A DNA stretch of 29,808 nucleotides, from positions 1 through 29,808 of the forward strand of contig JBKGYG010000017.1 of the NCBI GenBank assembly GCA_046546235.1, in the 5' to 3' direction. The DNA is from JBKGYG01 sp046546235 (GTDB lineage: Bacteria > Bacillota > Clostridia > Lachnospirales > DSM-24629). The notes beneath the pieces were generated by a model. The model made no database searches. It had not been told where the DNA came from and worked only from the letters and a program-made list of their open reading frames with translations. Shown piece after piece: positions 14,607-22,119 of this stretch. Each line of letters starts with the position of its first letter. Positions within the stretch are counted from its first letter, which is position 1. A program made the position numbers and the translations under genes.

Positions 14607-15941
14607 ATGAAAGTAATAATCGTAGGTGGAGTTGCTGCAGGAATGAGTGCAGCAAGTAAAATAAGGCGTACTAAATATAATTCAAATGTTGTTGTATATG
14701 AAAGAGGGGAAACACTTTCTTATGGAGCTTGTGGTATGCCTTATTACATTGGTGATGAAATAAAAGACCATAAGAAAATGATTGCAAGATCAAAAGAAGC
14801 ATTTGAAAAAATGGGTATAACAGTACATATAAAACATGAAGTAATTGATATTGATGAGAATAATAAAACTGTGGAAGTAAAGGACTTAGAAACTGGTACT
14901 ATAAAACAAGATAAATATGACAAATTATTAATAGCTACAGGAGCATCTCCTTTTATTCCTAATTGGAAGGGTGTCGATGTATCTAATGTATATGTGCTAA
15001 GTACTCTTGAAGATGCAATGAGAATCAAAGAACAAGTTCAAAAAGATGATATTAAAAAAGTCGGTATTATTGGTGCGGGCTTTATTGGAGTAGAGCTTGT
15101 TGAAGCTATGTTAGGTCTTGATAAGCATGTAACATTAATTGAATTTAAAAATCAAATTCTCCCACAATTTGATAAAGAAATGGTTATACCTCTTCAAAAT
15201 GAATTAACTAATAAAGGGGTTAACCTCAAACTTAGTGAAAAAGTATTAGGTTTTGAAGGAAATCAGACAGTAAATAAAATAGTTACAGATAAAAATAGTT
15301 ATGAAGTTGATATGGTAATTATAAGTGTTGGAGTTAGACCAAATACATCTTTCTTAAAGAATACCAACGTGAGACTAGAGAAAAATGGGGCTGTCATAGT
15401 TAACAAGGAAATGAAGACAAATGTACCAGATATCTATGCAGCTGGTGATTGTGCTACTGTTTATCATAGAGTATTAGATAGTATGAATGCATATATACCA
15501 CTTGGAACAAATGCTAATAAACAAGGAAAATTAGTAGGTTCAATTATATGTGGAAAGAAAATGAAGTTTAATGGTGCACTAGGTACTTCTATGATAAAAG
15601 TATGTGATATGGAAGGTGCTAAAACTGGATTATCTGAAAGGGAAGCAATACTCAATAACTTTAATTATAAAGCAATTACAGTTAAAGCAAGTAATCATGC
15701 ATCTTATTATCCAAATCCAAAGCCTATTCATATAAAGTTAGTATATGATGTTGATACTAAAAAAATTCTTGGAGCTCAATTAATAGGTTATGAAGGAGCT
15801 GCTATTAGAGTAGATATCTTTGCATTAGCAATTCATACAGAAATGACAACAGATGAATTAGGAATGGTTGACTTTGGTTATGCACCGCCATTTGCAGGGG
15901 TTTGGGATGCTGTGCATATTGCTTGTAATGCAGTTAAGTGA
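14607..15941 (+). CDS. CoA-disulfide reductase / NADH oxidase-type FAD flavoprotein
   Basis: A 444-residue pyridine nucleotide-disulfide oxidoreductase. It shows the FAD loop IIVGGVAAGMSAA at the N-terminus, the single redox cysteine Cys42 in SYGACGMPYYIGD, a second dinucleotide loop VGIIGAGFIGVEL, the FAD motif IYAAGDC, and a C-terminal dimerisation domain ending with DFGYAPPFAGVWD. A lone Cys in this place is typical of CoA-disulfide reductases and of NADH oxidases/peroxidases of the same family. Near a CoA-dependent compartment a role in keeping CoA reduced or in disposing of NADH is plausible. The ribosome site GAGGAG is 5 bases before the ATG. It is followed after 8 bases by the CoA-transferase alpha-type gene. 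Confidence 0.88.
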   Translation: MKVIIVGGVAAGMSAASKIRRTKYNSNVVVYERGETLSYGACGMPYYIGDEIKDHKKMIARSKEAFEKMGITVHIKHEVIDIDENNKTVEVKDLETGTIKQDKYDKLLIATGASPFIPNWKGVDVSNVYVLSTLEDAMRIKEQVQKDDIKKVGIIGAGFIGVELVEAMLGLDKHVTLIEFKNQILPQFDKEMVIPLQNELTNKGVNLKLSEKVLGFEGNQTVNKIVTDKNSYEVDMVIISVGVRPNTSFLKNTNVRLEKNGAVIVNKEMKTNVPDIYAAGDCATVYHRVLDSMNAYIPLGTNANKQGKLVGSIICGKKMKFNGALGTSMIKVCDMEGAKTGLSEREAILNNFNYKAITVKASNHASYYPNPKPIHIKLVYDVDTKKILGAQLIGYEGAAIRVDIFALAIHTEMTTDELGMVDFGYAPPFAGVWDAVHIACNAVK

Positions 15942-15949
15942 GGTGAATT

Positions 15950-16783
15950 ATGAGTAAGCTAATGACAATAACAGATGCTGTAAATCTAATAAAGGACGAT
16001 ATGACAATAGGAATAGGTGGTAATGTATTGCATAGGTCACCGAGTGCATTTGTCAGAGAGATAGTTAGAAATCAGAAAAAACGGCTTAAGATTATTAAAA
16101 CTGCTGGTGCTTTCGATGTGGACATGCTTGTTTTAGGAAAATGTGTTTATTCTGTAGATGCTGGATTTATAAGTTATGAAACAGAGTTTGGGCTTGCACC
16201 CTTTTATCGAAAAGCTGTTCAAAACGGTGAGATAAAAGCTAATGAGCATGCTTGTTACACAGTAATAAGTGCTCTTAATGCAGCTAAACGAAATATCCCT
16301 TTTATGCCAGTAAAAGGTTTAAAATATGGTGATTTGATAACCCATAATGATTATTTTAAAATTGTTAAAGATCCTTTTGGTGAGGATGAAATTACTGTAG
16401 TAAAAGCAATTAGTCCAGATTATTCCATTATTCATGTACAAGAGTGTGATTCTAATGGTAATGCAATTATAAAAGGGGCTACTTATGATGATATTTTATT
16501 ATCAAAAGCTTCTAAGAATATTATTATAACAACTGAAAAACTAATATCAAAAGCACAAATAAAACTTAATTTTGAAAAAGTATCCATACCTGGGCTTCTT
16601 GTCTCTGCAGTTGTAGTAGTACCAAAAGGAGCTAAACCTTGTAGTTGTGATAGGTGTTATGATATAGATAAAAATAAAATAAAAGAATTTTTAAGCATAA
16701 AAAACAATGATGGTTTAGAAAATTTTTTGAATCATTATGATAAAGATGATCGTAATAATCAAATAAATATTTCAAGATACTAG
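15950..16783 (+). CDS. CoA-transferase-like protein, alpha-type subunit (GctA/IpdA family)
   Basis: The 277-residue protein belongs to family I CoA-transferases, with the alpha-subunit pattern MTIGIGGNVLHRSPSAFVREI, GFISYETEFGLAPFYRKAV (Glu77, Glu79) and DPFGEDEITVVKAISPDYSIIHVQECDSNGNAII. Alpha/beta pairs usually move CoA between carboxylic acids, such as glutaconate or acetate. The IpdAB branch instead hydrolyses a ring using a Glu of the alpha chain. The matching beta-type gene lies at 18542, separated from it by dhaK and dhaL homologues, an unusual order. A role could be recovery of CoA from an acyl-CoA leaving the compartment; the acceptor is unknown. The C-terminus carries CSCDRC, a short cysteine cluster near residue 225, and an unmatched Asn/Asp-rich tail. 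Confidence 0.8.
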   Translation: MSKLMTITDAVNLIKDDMTIGIGGNVLHRSPSAFVREIVRNQKKRLKIIKTAGAFDVDMLVLGKCVYSVDAGFISYETEFGLAPFYRKAVQNGEIKANEHACYTVISALNAAKRNIPFMPVKGLKYGDLITHNDYFKIVKDPFGEDEITVVKAISPDYSIIHVQECDSNGNAIIKGATYDDILLSKASKNIIITTEKLISKAQIKLNFEKVSIPGLLVSAVVVVPKGAKPCSCDRCYDIDKNKIKEFLSIKNNDGLENFLNHYDKDDRNNQINISRY

Positions 16784-16816
16784 TTTATAAAAACAAAAAT
16801 TAGGAGAATGATAAAT

Positions 16817-17818
16817 ATGATGAAAAAAATATTAAACAACCCTGAAAGCTTTGTAGATGAAATGTTAGAAGGTATTTATAAAGCACATTCTGATCAAGTT
16901 ACATATGTAAATGATGACCTAAGATGTTATGTTGCAGCTAAAAAGAAAGAAGGAGAAGTTGGGATAGTAACTGGTGGGGGTTCAGGACATTTGCCAGTGT
17001 TTTTGGGGTATGTTGGAGATGGAATGCTTGATGGTTGTGCCGTTGGAGGAGTTTTTCAATCACCAAGCTCAAAACAAATGTTCGAAGTTACAAAAGCTGT
17101 TGATTCGGGAAAAGGTGTATTGTACATCTATGGGAATTATACGGGAGATATTTTAAACTTTGAAATGTCGGTAGATATGGCAGAAATGGAAGATATACGA
17201 GTTGAACAAGTAATTGTTAATGATGATGTTGCTTCTGCACCAAAGGGAGAAGAAGAAAAGCGTAGAGGTGTTGCAGGATTATTTTACGTTTATAAGTGTG
17301 CCGGAGCTGCTGCAAATGAAATGATGAGCTTAGATGATGTAAAAAGAGTAGCTGAAAAAGCAAATGCAAACGTTAGAACAATGGGTGTTGCTTTATCCCC
17401 ATGTACTATTCCTGAAGTTGGCAAATCAACTTTTCAAATTGAAGACGGTATGATGGAGATGGGAATGGGGATTCATGGTGAACCAGGAATAACAAGGGAA
17501 CCTATTAAATCGGCTGATGAAATTACTAATGAAATTATAAATAGAATTTTTGGGGACTTAATTTGTGAAAAAGGTGATGAAGTATCTGTTTTAATAAACG
17601 GATTAGGATCTACTCCTAAAGAAGAGTTATATATTATTTATAGAAGAGTTGAGCAAATATTAGCTGAAAAAGGTATTAAAGTTGTTAAAAACTATATTGG
17701 TGAATATGCTACATCTATGGAAATGACAGGTGCATCAATAAGTGTATTAAAGTTAGATGAGGAACTTAAAAGATTAGTATTAACACCTGTAAATACTCCA
17801 TTTTTCGTACAAGTGTAA
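16817..17818 (+). CDS. dhaK: Dihydroxyacetone kinase-like protein, DhaK subunit
   Basis: A protein of about 333 residues with the DhaK substrate-binding fold. TGGGSGHLP contains His58, GNYTGDILNF the conserved Asp111, and MGMGIHGEPG His220, the residue that covalently binds the keto group of dihydroxyacetone in characterised DhaK. All three key residues are present. Together with DhaL, encoded 20 bases downstream, it should form a kinase for a short ketose. No DhaM phosphotransferase subunit is present, so ATP use is more likely than PTS-dependent phosphorylation. Related two-gene kinases act on erythrulose, so the substrate is open. ATG 16817 is favoured by spacing from TAGGAG; ATGs at 16808 and 16820 are close alternatives. 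Confidence 0.88.
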   Translation: MMKKILNNPESFVDEMLEGIYKAHSDQVTYVNDDLRCYVAAKKKEGEVGIVTGGGSGHLPVFLGYVGDGMLDGCAVGGVFQSPSSKQMFEVTKAVDSGKGVLYIYGNYTGDILNFEMSVDMAEMEDIRVEQVIVNDDVASAPKGEEEKRRGVAGLFYVYKCAGAAANEMMSLDDVKRVAEKANANVRTMGVALSPCTIPEVGKSTFQIEDGMMEMGMGIHGEPGITREPIKSADEITNEIINRIFGDLICEKGDEVSVLINGLGSTPKEELYIIYRRVEQILAEKGIKVVKNYIGEYATSMEMTGASISVLKLDEELKRLVLTPVNTPFFVQV

Positions 17819-17838
17819 TAAAGGTGAGGTGAGATGCT

Positions 17839-18471
17839 ATGAAGCATATAGATAATAAAGAATTAAATGTTATTTTTCAAGTTCTTAAAGATATTATGAA
17901 TGAAAATAGAGATTATTTAATCAAGTTAGATTCTGCAATTGGTGATGGTGATTTAGGTATTACCATGAGTAAGGGTTTTGATAAAGCTGCTGAAATAAGT
18001 AGCAACTTAGAAGAAAAAGATTTAGGTAAATACTTAATAAAAATAGGAATGGGAATTGCAGAAGCTGTACCTTCAACTATGGGTACGCTAGTAGCTACTG
18101 GATTTATGAATGCTGGTAAAGAATTAAAAGGTAATGAAGTATTATGTACAAAAAAAGTCGCAATATTGTTTGAAGCATTTGTAAATGGAATTATGAATCG
18201 TTCTAAAGCAAAGCCTGGAGAAAAGACAGTAATAGATTCATTATATAAAGCATCAGAAGCATTAAAAAATTCAATAGAATTACCATTAAAGGAAGCTATA
18301 AAGATAGCGTTAGTTGAAGCTGAAAAGGGATTAGAAGCTACAAAACAAATGAAATCAACTTATGGAAAAGCTGCTATTTATCAAGAGAAATCAATTGGTA
18401 AACTTGACCCAGGTGCAACTGTTGGGAAATTAATTGTTGAAGGTTTTTACAAAGCAATTGTAACTGAATAA
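17839..18471 (+). CDS. dhaL: Dihydroxyacetone kinase-like protein, DhaL nucleotide-binding subunit
   Basis: The 210-residue protein matches DhaL. The Mg-nucleotide site DSAIGDGDLG keeps the three conserved aspartates (Asp31, Asp36, Asp38). A VPSTMGTLVATGF loop stands at the nucleotide lid position, then a KAKPGEKTVIDSL helix and a C-terminal YGKAAIYQEKSIGKLDPGA that matches the DhaL ending. The His that normally follows the last Asp (GDxDHG) is Leu here. The ribosome site is GAGGTGAG. It would supply the ADP/ATP site for the DhaK subunit encoded just before it. The change next to the metal site may mark a subfamily with another substrate or phosphate donor. Confidence 0.88.
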   Translation: MKHIDNKELNVIFQVLKDIMNENRDYLIKLDSAIGDGDLGITMSKGFDKAAEISSNLEEKDLGKYLIKIGMGIAEAVPSTMGTLVATGFMNAGKELKGNEVLCTKKVAILFEAFVNGIMNRSKAKPGEKTVIDSLYKASEALKNSIELPLKEAIKIALVEAEKGLEATKQMKSTYGKAAIYQEKSIGKLDPGATVGKLIVEGFYKAIVTE

Positions 18472-18541
18472 TAATATTACCTAAAGTCTTTGATAAAGGC
18501 TATTAATATTTGGTTAATGTAACATTATTGGAGGAATTAAA

Positions 18542-19267
18542 ATGATTAAACAAGACATTCATCCTGCGGACATAATGGTATGTGCTATTTCAAAGCTATT
18601 GTTAGATAATGAAATTGTTTTTCATGGTGTTTCATCACAATTACCTATGGTTGCTATTATGCTTGCGAAACAATTACATGCAAAAAATATGACATATGTT
18701 AATATACCAGGAGGTATAAATCCAACACCTAGAAAACTTTCAACTTATTCATCTGCAGGAGCTGAATTGTACAACCAATCTGAAGGAGTATTTCGCCTTG
18801 AGGATGTGTTTGATTTGTCAATGCGAGGTAAATTAGATGTAGCTTTCTTATCGGGAGTTCAGTTTGATAAAGAAGGTAATGTAAATGCATCAGTAATTGG
18901 AGATTATCATAAACCTAAAGTTCGTTTACCAGGTGGAGCAGGTAGTGCTGTTTTAATACCAACTGTTAAAAAAGCAATAATATGGCGTTCTAAACATGAC
19001 ATAAGAACTTTCGTTGAAAATATTGATTTTGTTACTACTAGAGGAAATATATATAAGGTTATTACACCGTTATGTTTATTTAAATATGAAGCTGGATTAT
19101 TAGATGTAGAAGCAATTAGTCCTCTTACAACAATAGATGAAGTGGTTAAGAATACTGGTTTTAAAATATCAACCGATAATTATAAAGTATTGGATTATCC
19201 GACAACAAATGAAATGAGGCTTTTAAAGAAAATTGATCCAAATAAAGAACGTTATAATGAATTTTGA
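18542..19267 (+). CDS. CoA-transferase-like protein, beta-type subunit (GctB/IpdB family)
   Basis: The 241-residue protein has the beta-subunit fold pattern: HPADIMVCAISKLLLDNEIVFHGVSSQLPMVAIMLAKQL, AFLSGVQFDKEGNVNAS, and VRLPGGAGSAVLIP. The segment where catalytic CoA-transferases carry the active-site glutamate reads YVNIPGGINPTPRKLS, with no Glu, a feature shared with IpdB-like hydrolase subunits. The pair with 15950-16783 may therefore not be an ordinary transferase. The ribosome site TGGAGG is 8 bases before ATG. A small hairpin (18485-18491 with 18495-18501) lies in the 70-base gap after dhaL. This gene is the last one that clearly belongs to the BMC locus. Confidence 0.78.
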   Translation: MIKQDIHPADIMVCAISKLLLDNEIVFHGVSSQLPMVAIMLAKQLHAKNMTYVNIPGGINPTPRKLSTYSSAGAELYNQSEGVFRLEDVFDLSMRGKLDVAFLSGVQFDKEGNVNASVIGDYHKPKVRLPGGAGSAVLIPTVKKAIIWRSKHDIRTFVENIDFVTTRGNIYKVITPLCLFKYEAGLLDVEAISPLTTIDEVVKNTGFKISTDNYKVLDYPTTNEMRLLKKIDPNKERYNEF

Positions 19268-19304
19268 TAAGTATGTAACATTACAATATCAAGTTATATA
19301 CAAG

Positions 19305-19330
19305 TTGACCTCTTTGGTGTATAATATAAT
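19305..19330 (+). promoter_or_regulatory. Possible promoter of the citrate synthase gene
   Basis: TTGACC (19305-19310) and a perfect TATAAT (19325-19330) occur in the 110-base gap before the citrate synthase gene. The 14-base spacer is shorter than optimal, and overlapping TATAAT at 19320-19325 fits even less. It suggests independent transcription of the citrate synthase gene but is not decisive. Confidence 0.4.
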
Positions 19331-19377
19331 GTAGATAGATATATATAAATATTAGTTTTTTTAAGGGGGCAATAATA

Positions 19378-20748
19378 ATGAGCGTAGAGAAAGTGCCTAA
19401 TTGGTTTGAGGAGGACATTCTTAATGAACTATGCCAATTGACTGAGGGATGTAGCCATATTAACCCAGAATTATACAAAAAATATGAGGTTAAAAAAGGA
19501 CTTAGAGATATTAATGGAAAAGGTGTTCTTGCAGGATTGACTGAGATAGGTGAAGTGCATTCGTATATCATAGATGAGAATGAAATTGTACCTGTTCCAG
19601 GAAGACTACTTTATAGGGGAATTGATATTTCAGATATTGTTGATGGATTTCTTGCTGAAGGACGTTTTGGTTTTGAAGAAACTTGTTATTTATTATTATT
19701 TGGCAATCTACCTAAAAAAAATGAGCTAGAGAGCTTTGAATATTTAATGGGTAATTACAGGAAACTTCCTCATGATTTTGTTCGTGATATTATTATGAAA
19801 GCACCTAGCAAAGATATGATGAATGTTTTGGCAAGAAGCGTTTTATGTATGTATAGTTTTGATGATTATGCAGATGATTTATCTGTTAAGAATGTGTTAA
19901 GACAATCATTGGAACTAATAGCTAAACTGCCGCTATTTGCAGTTTATGGATATCAAGCTTATTCACATTACTTTGATAATAAAAGTTTGTTTATTCATAG
20001 TCCTAACCCTGAATTAAGTACAGCTGAAAATATATTGCATATGTTAAGGCCTGATAGTAAATATACTGAATTAGAAGCAAAACTTTTAGATTTAGCTCTA
20101 GTTCTTCATGCTGAACATGGAGGAGGAAACAACTCAACTTTTACAACACATGTTGTTACTTCTTCAGGAACTGATACTTATTCTGCTATTTCAGCAGCGC
20201 TTGGTTCCTTAAAAGGACCAAGACATGGTGGGGCAAATATTAAAGTAACTCATATGTTTGACGAAATTAAGAGGAATGTTAAAGACTGGAATGATCAAGA
20301 AGAAGTTGCCAATTATTTAGAAAAGATACTTAAAAAAGAAGCTTTCGATAGAACAGGTTTGATTTATGGTATTGGACATGCGGTTTACTCTATATCAGAC
20401 CCTAGAGCAAGGATATTCAAGAAACATGTTCAAGAGCTAGCAAAGGATAAAGATTTAGAAGATGAATTTAAATTGTTTTCTTTGGTGGAAGCCTTAGCAC
20501 CAGAAGTAATAAGTAAGAAGCGTAAAATGTATAAAGGTGTAAGTGCAAATGTAGATTTTTATTCTGGATTTGTATATCGCATGCTTGGGATACCAGAATC
20601 GCTTTACACACCGATTTTTGCAATGTCAAGGATAGTTGGTTGGAGTGCACATCGTATTGAGGAAATTGTAAATAGAGGTAAGATTATAAGACCAGCATAT
20701 AAAAGTATATCAGATAGAAGGGAATATTTTTCAATTGAAAAAAGGTGA
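19378..20748 (+). CDS. Citrate synthase (citrate/2-methylcitrate synthase family)
   Basis: It condenses oxaloacetate with acetyl-CoA, or a longer acyl-CoA in methylcitrate synthases. The 456-residue protein has the long clostridial N-terminal region (GLRDINGKGVLAGLTEIGEVH). Then come RLLYRGIDISDIV, the substrate-binding LVLHAEHGGGNNSTF (His244, His247), SLKGPRHGGANIKV (His283), GIGHAVYSISDPRA near residue 338, and VDFYSGFVYRMLGIP near the C-terminus. Family catalytic histidines are therefore present. AAGGGGG is the ribosome site. It has its own terminator and possibly its own promoter, so it may be a housekeeping gene next to the BMC locus. Using acetyl-CoA derived from the locus is possible but unproven. 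Citrate versus methylcitrate activity cannot be told from the motifs. Confidence 0.92.
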   Translation: MSVEKVPNWFEEDILNELCQLTEGCSHINPELYKKYEVKKGLRDINGKGVLAGLTEIGEVHSYIIDENEIVPVPGRLLYRGIDISDIVDGFLAEGRFGFEETCYLLLFGNLPKKNELESFEYLMGNYRKLPHDFVRDIIMKAPSKDMMNVLARSVLCMYSFDDYADDLSVKNVLRQSLELIAKLPLFAVYGYQAYSHYFDNKSLFIHSPNPELSTAENILHMLRPDSKYTELEAKLLDLALVLHAEHGGGNNSTFTTHVVTSSGTDTYSAISAALGSLKGPRHGGANIKVTHMFDEIKRNVKDWNDQEEVANYLEKILKKEAFDRTGLIYGIGHAVYSISDPRARIFKKHVQELAKDKDLEDEFKLFSLVEALAPEVISKKRKMYKGVSANVDFYSGFVYRMLGIPESLYTPIFAMSRIVGWSAHRIEEIVNRGKIIRPAYKSISDRREYFSIEKR

Positions 20749-20754
20749 TTGTGT

Positions 20755-20781
20755 AAGGGCGATTTTAATCGCCTTTTTTTT
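20755..20781 (+). terminator. Intrinsic terminator after the citrate synthase gene
   Basis: AAGGGCGATT pairs with AATCGCC plus the following T residues around a very small loop (stem 20755-20764 with 20767-20776), followed by a T run to 20781. It lies 6 bases after the stop codon. Confidence 0.88.
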
Positions 20782-20895
20782 GCAAATATTTATAATTACA
20801 TAATATCCCAAGGTTGTTAAAAAAGTGATATAATAAATTGTACTTACCTTACTCTAAGATCGGGTTATAAAAAAATCCAGAAAGGAGACGTTATA

Positions 20896-21771
20896 ATGCA
20901 AAAAACAAATATAAGTGAAGGAATAAAGCACAAGAATGCTCTAGTAGTTGAAGGCGGCGCTATGAGAGGTATTTTTGCAACAGGAATTTTAGATGTTTTT
21001 TTAGAAAAAGATTTTAACCCGTTTGGTTTACATATAGGTGTTTCTGCTGGGTCTACTAATATTGCAGCATATCTAGCAAAAATGATAAAAAGAAATTATA
21101 AAGTTTTTACTGATTACTCTATACGTCCAGACTTTATTAGTTGGAAAAAATTTCTTAGTGGAGGACATTTAGTTGATTTGGATTGGTTATGGGATATTAC
21201 TATAAAAGAGTTAAGATTAGATTTGAAGACTATTATTAACTCCGAAAAAATATTTTTGATCGGAGTAACAGAGGTTGAAACAGGAAGACCTATATTTCTA
21301 GAACCTAATGAAACTAATTTAGAAGAATATATCAAAGCATCAAGTGCACTTCCTATTTTTTACAGAAACTTTATAAAAATAAATAATAAGAACTATGTAG
21401 ATGGTGGAGTTGCAGACCCGATACCTGTTATCGAGGCGTATAAACGAGGAGCTAAGAATATTATGGTTATACGTTCTAGGCCCTTTTCTTATAATAAAAA
21501 GATTAAGTCTAGCTATTTATTTCTAAAATTATATTTTAAGAAGTATCCTAATCTATATAAAGCTATGCTTAATAGGGGGAAAGCATATCAAGAAGCTATT
21601 AACTTTATACGTAAGCCTCCAAAAGAAATTAATATTATTGAAGTTAATCCTCCAGATGATTTTAAAACAAAACGATTAACAAGAGACAAAGACTTATTAG
21701 ATCAAGATTATATAATTGCTAGAAAAATGGGATTTGATTTGATTAAAAAGTGGAATAGAATTTATAAATAA
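20896..21771 (+). CDS. Patatin-like phospholipase family protein
   Basis: The 291-residue protein has the patatin hydrolase signature: oxyanion loop VVEGGAMRGIF (17-27), nucleophile elbow GVSAGS with Ser50, and the dyad aspartate in VDGGVADPIP at about residue 174. This arrangement (G-x-S-x-G plus DGG) defines lipid acyl hydrolases with a Ser-Asp dyad; the closest style is the YjjU/RssA-like group of bacteria. No signal peptide is present, so it acts in the cytosol or on the inner face of the membrane. The C-terminal 100 residues are basic. The ribosome site AAAGGAGA is strong. It lies alone between two terminators and bears no evident relation to the compartment genes. Confidence 0.9.
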   Translation: MQKTNISEGIKHKNALVVEGGAMRGIFATGILDVFLEKDFNPFGLHIGVSAGSTNIAAYLAKMIKRNYKVFTDYSIRPDFISWKKFLSGGHLVDLDWLWDITIKELRLDLKTIINSEKIFLIGVTEVETGRPIFLEPNETNLEEYIKASSALPIFYRNFIKINNKNYVDGGVADPIPVIEAYKRGAKNIMVIRSRPFSYNKKIKSSYLFLKLYFKKYPNLYKAMLNRGKAYQEAINFIRKPPKEINIIEVNPPDDFKTKRLTRDKDLLDQDYIIARKMGFDLIKKWNRIYK

Positions 21772-21794
21772 TACAACACACCAATTTTATGTAG

Positions 21795-21823
21795 GGGCGT
21801 ATCACGATGCGCCCATTTTTTTT
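21795..21823 (+). terminator. Terminator in the first 105-bp unit
   Basis: Eight pairs (21795-21802 with 21807-21814, one G-U) close a CACG loop, and eight T residues follow at 21816-21823. It terminates the patatin gene. Confidence 0.85.
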
Positions 21824-21899
21824 ATTAGTAAAATTCTATTTTTAAAATTATTGCTACTTAAAACATGTACCAATTGTACAACACACCAATTTTATGTAG

Positions 21900-21928
21900 G
21901 GGCGTATCACGATGCGCCCATTTTTTTT
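21900..21928 (+). terminator. Terminator in the second 105-bp unit
   Basis: An exact second copy of the hairpin and T run, 105 bases downstream of the first. The gene therefore has two identical terminators in series. Confidence 0.82.
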
Positions 21929-22018
21929 ATTAGTAAAATTCTATTTTTAAAATTATTGCTACTTAAAACATGTACCAATTGTACAAGTATAATTAATTGT
22001 AGTTAAAAAATAAAAGAT

Positions 22019-22047
22019 TTGCACTTGCTATTTGTATATAATATAAT
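22019..22047 (+). promoter_or_regulatory. Sigma-A promoter of the TPR-protein gene
   Basis: TTGCAC (22019-22024) and TATAAT (22042-22047) are separated by 17 bp. Transcription would begin near 22054, about 65 bases before the ATG. No operator-like repeat was noticed in the leader. Confidence 0.75.
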
Positions 22048-22119
22048 GTAATATGATAAGTCAAATTTTTATAAAGATTATATTAATTAGTTTTAAAAAT
22101 TAAGGGGGATTTTTGTATT

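Larger units (their letters stand above)
21772..21981 (+). repeat. Perfect 105-bp tandem duplication
   Basis: Bases 21772-21876 and 21877-21981 are identical over all 105 positions, including an 8-T run, and the first five bases recur once more at 21982-21986. Each unit begins right after the patatin stop codon and contains a GC-rich hairpin followed by T residues, then an AT-rich stretch ending near the palindrome TGTACCAATTGTACA. Perfect identity of AT-rich non-coding sequence implies a very recent duplication. The GTAGGGGCG...CGCCC core resembles palindromic repeats scattered through many bacterial genomes. Confidence 0.95.

Noticed and set aside
16974..17156. Second + strand frame of 60 codons inside dhaK
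   Set aside because: It overlaps the conserved DhaK active-site region in another frame and has no independent support.
909..19267. Ethanolamine, propanediol, choline or fucose/rhamnose compartment
   Set aside because: No ammonia lyase, diol dehydratase, glycyl-radical enzyme, fucose/rhamnose isomerase or hexulose kinase is present; the sugar enzymes are MtnK and MtnA types.
20814..20834. TTGTTA and TATAAT before the patatin gene as a promoter
   Set aside because: The -10 box is good, but the spacing to TTGTTA is 9 bases and no other -35 box fits at 16-18 bases.
21772..21986. CRISPR array or insertion-sequence end
   Set aside because: There are only two 105-bp copies without unique spacers, and no transposase or cas gene is nearby.
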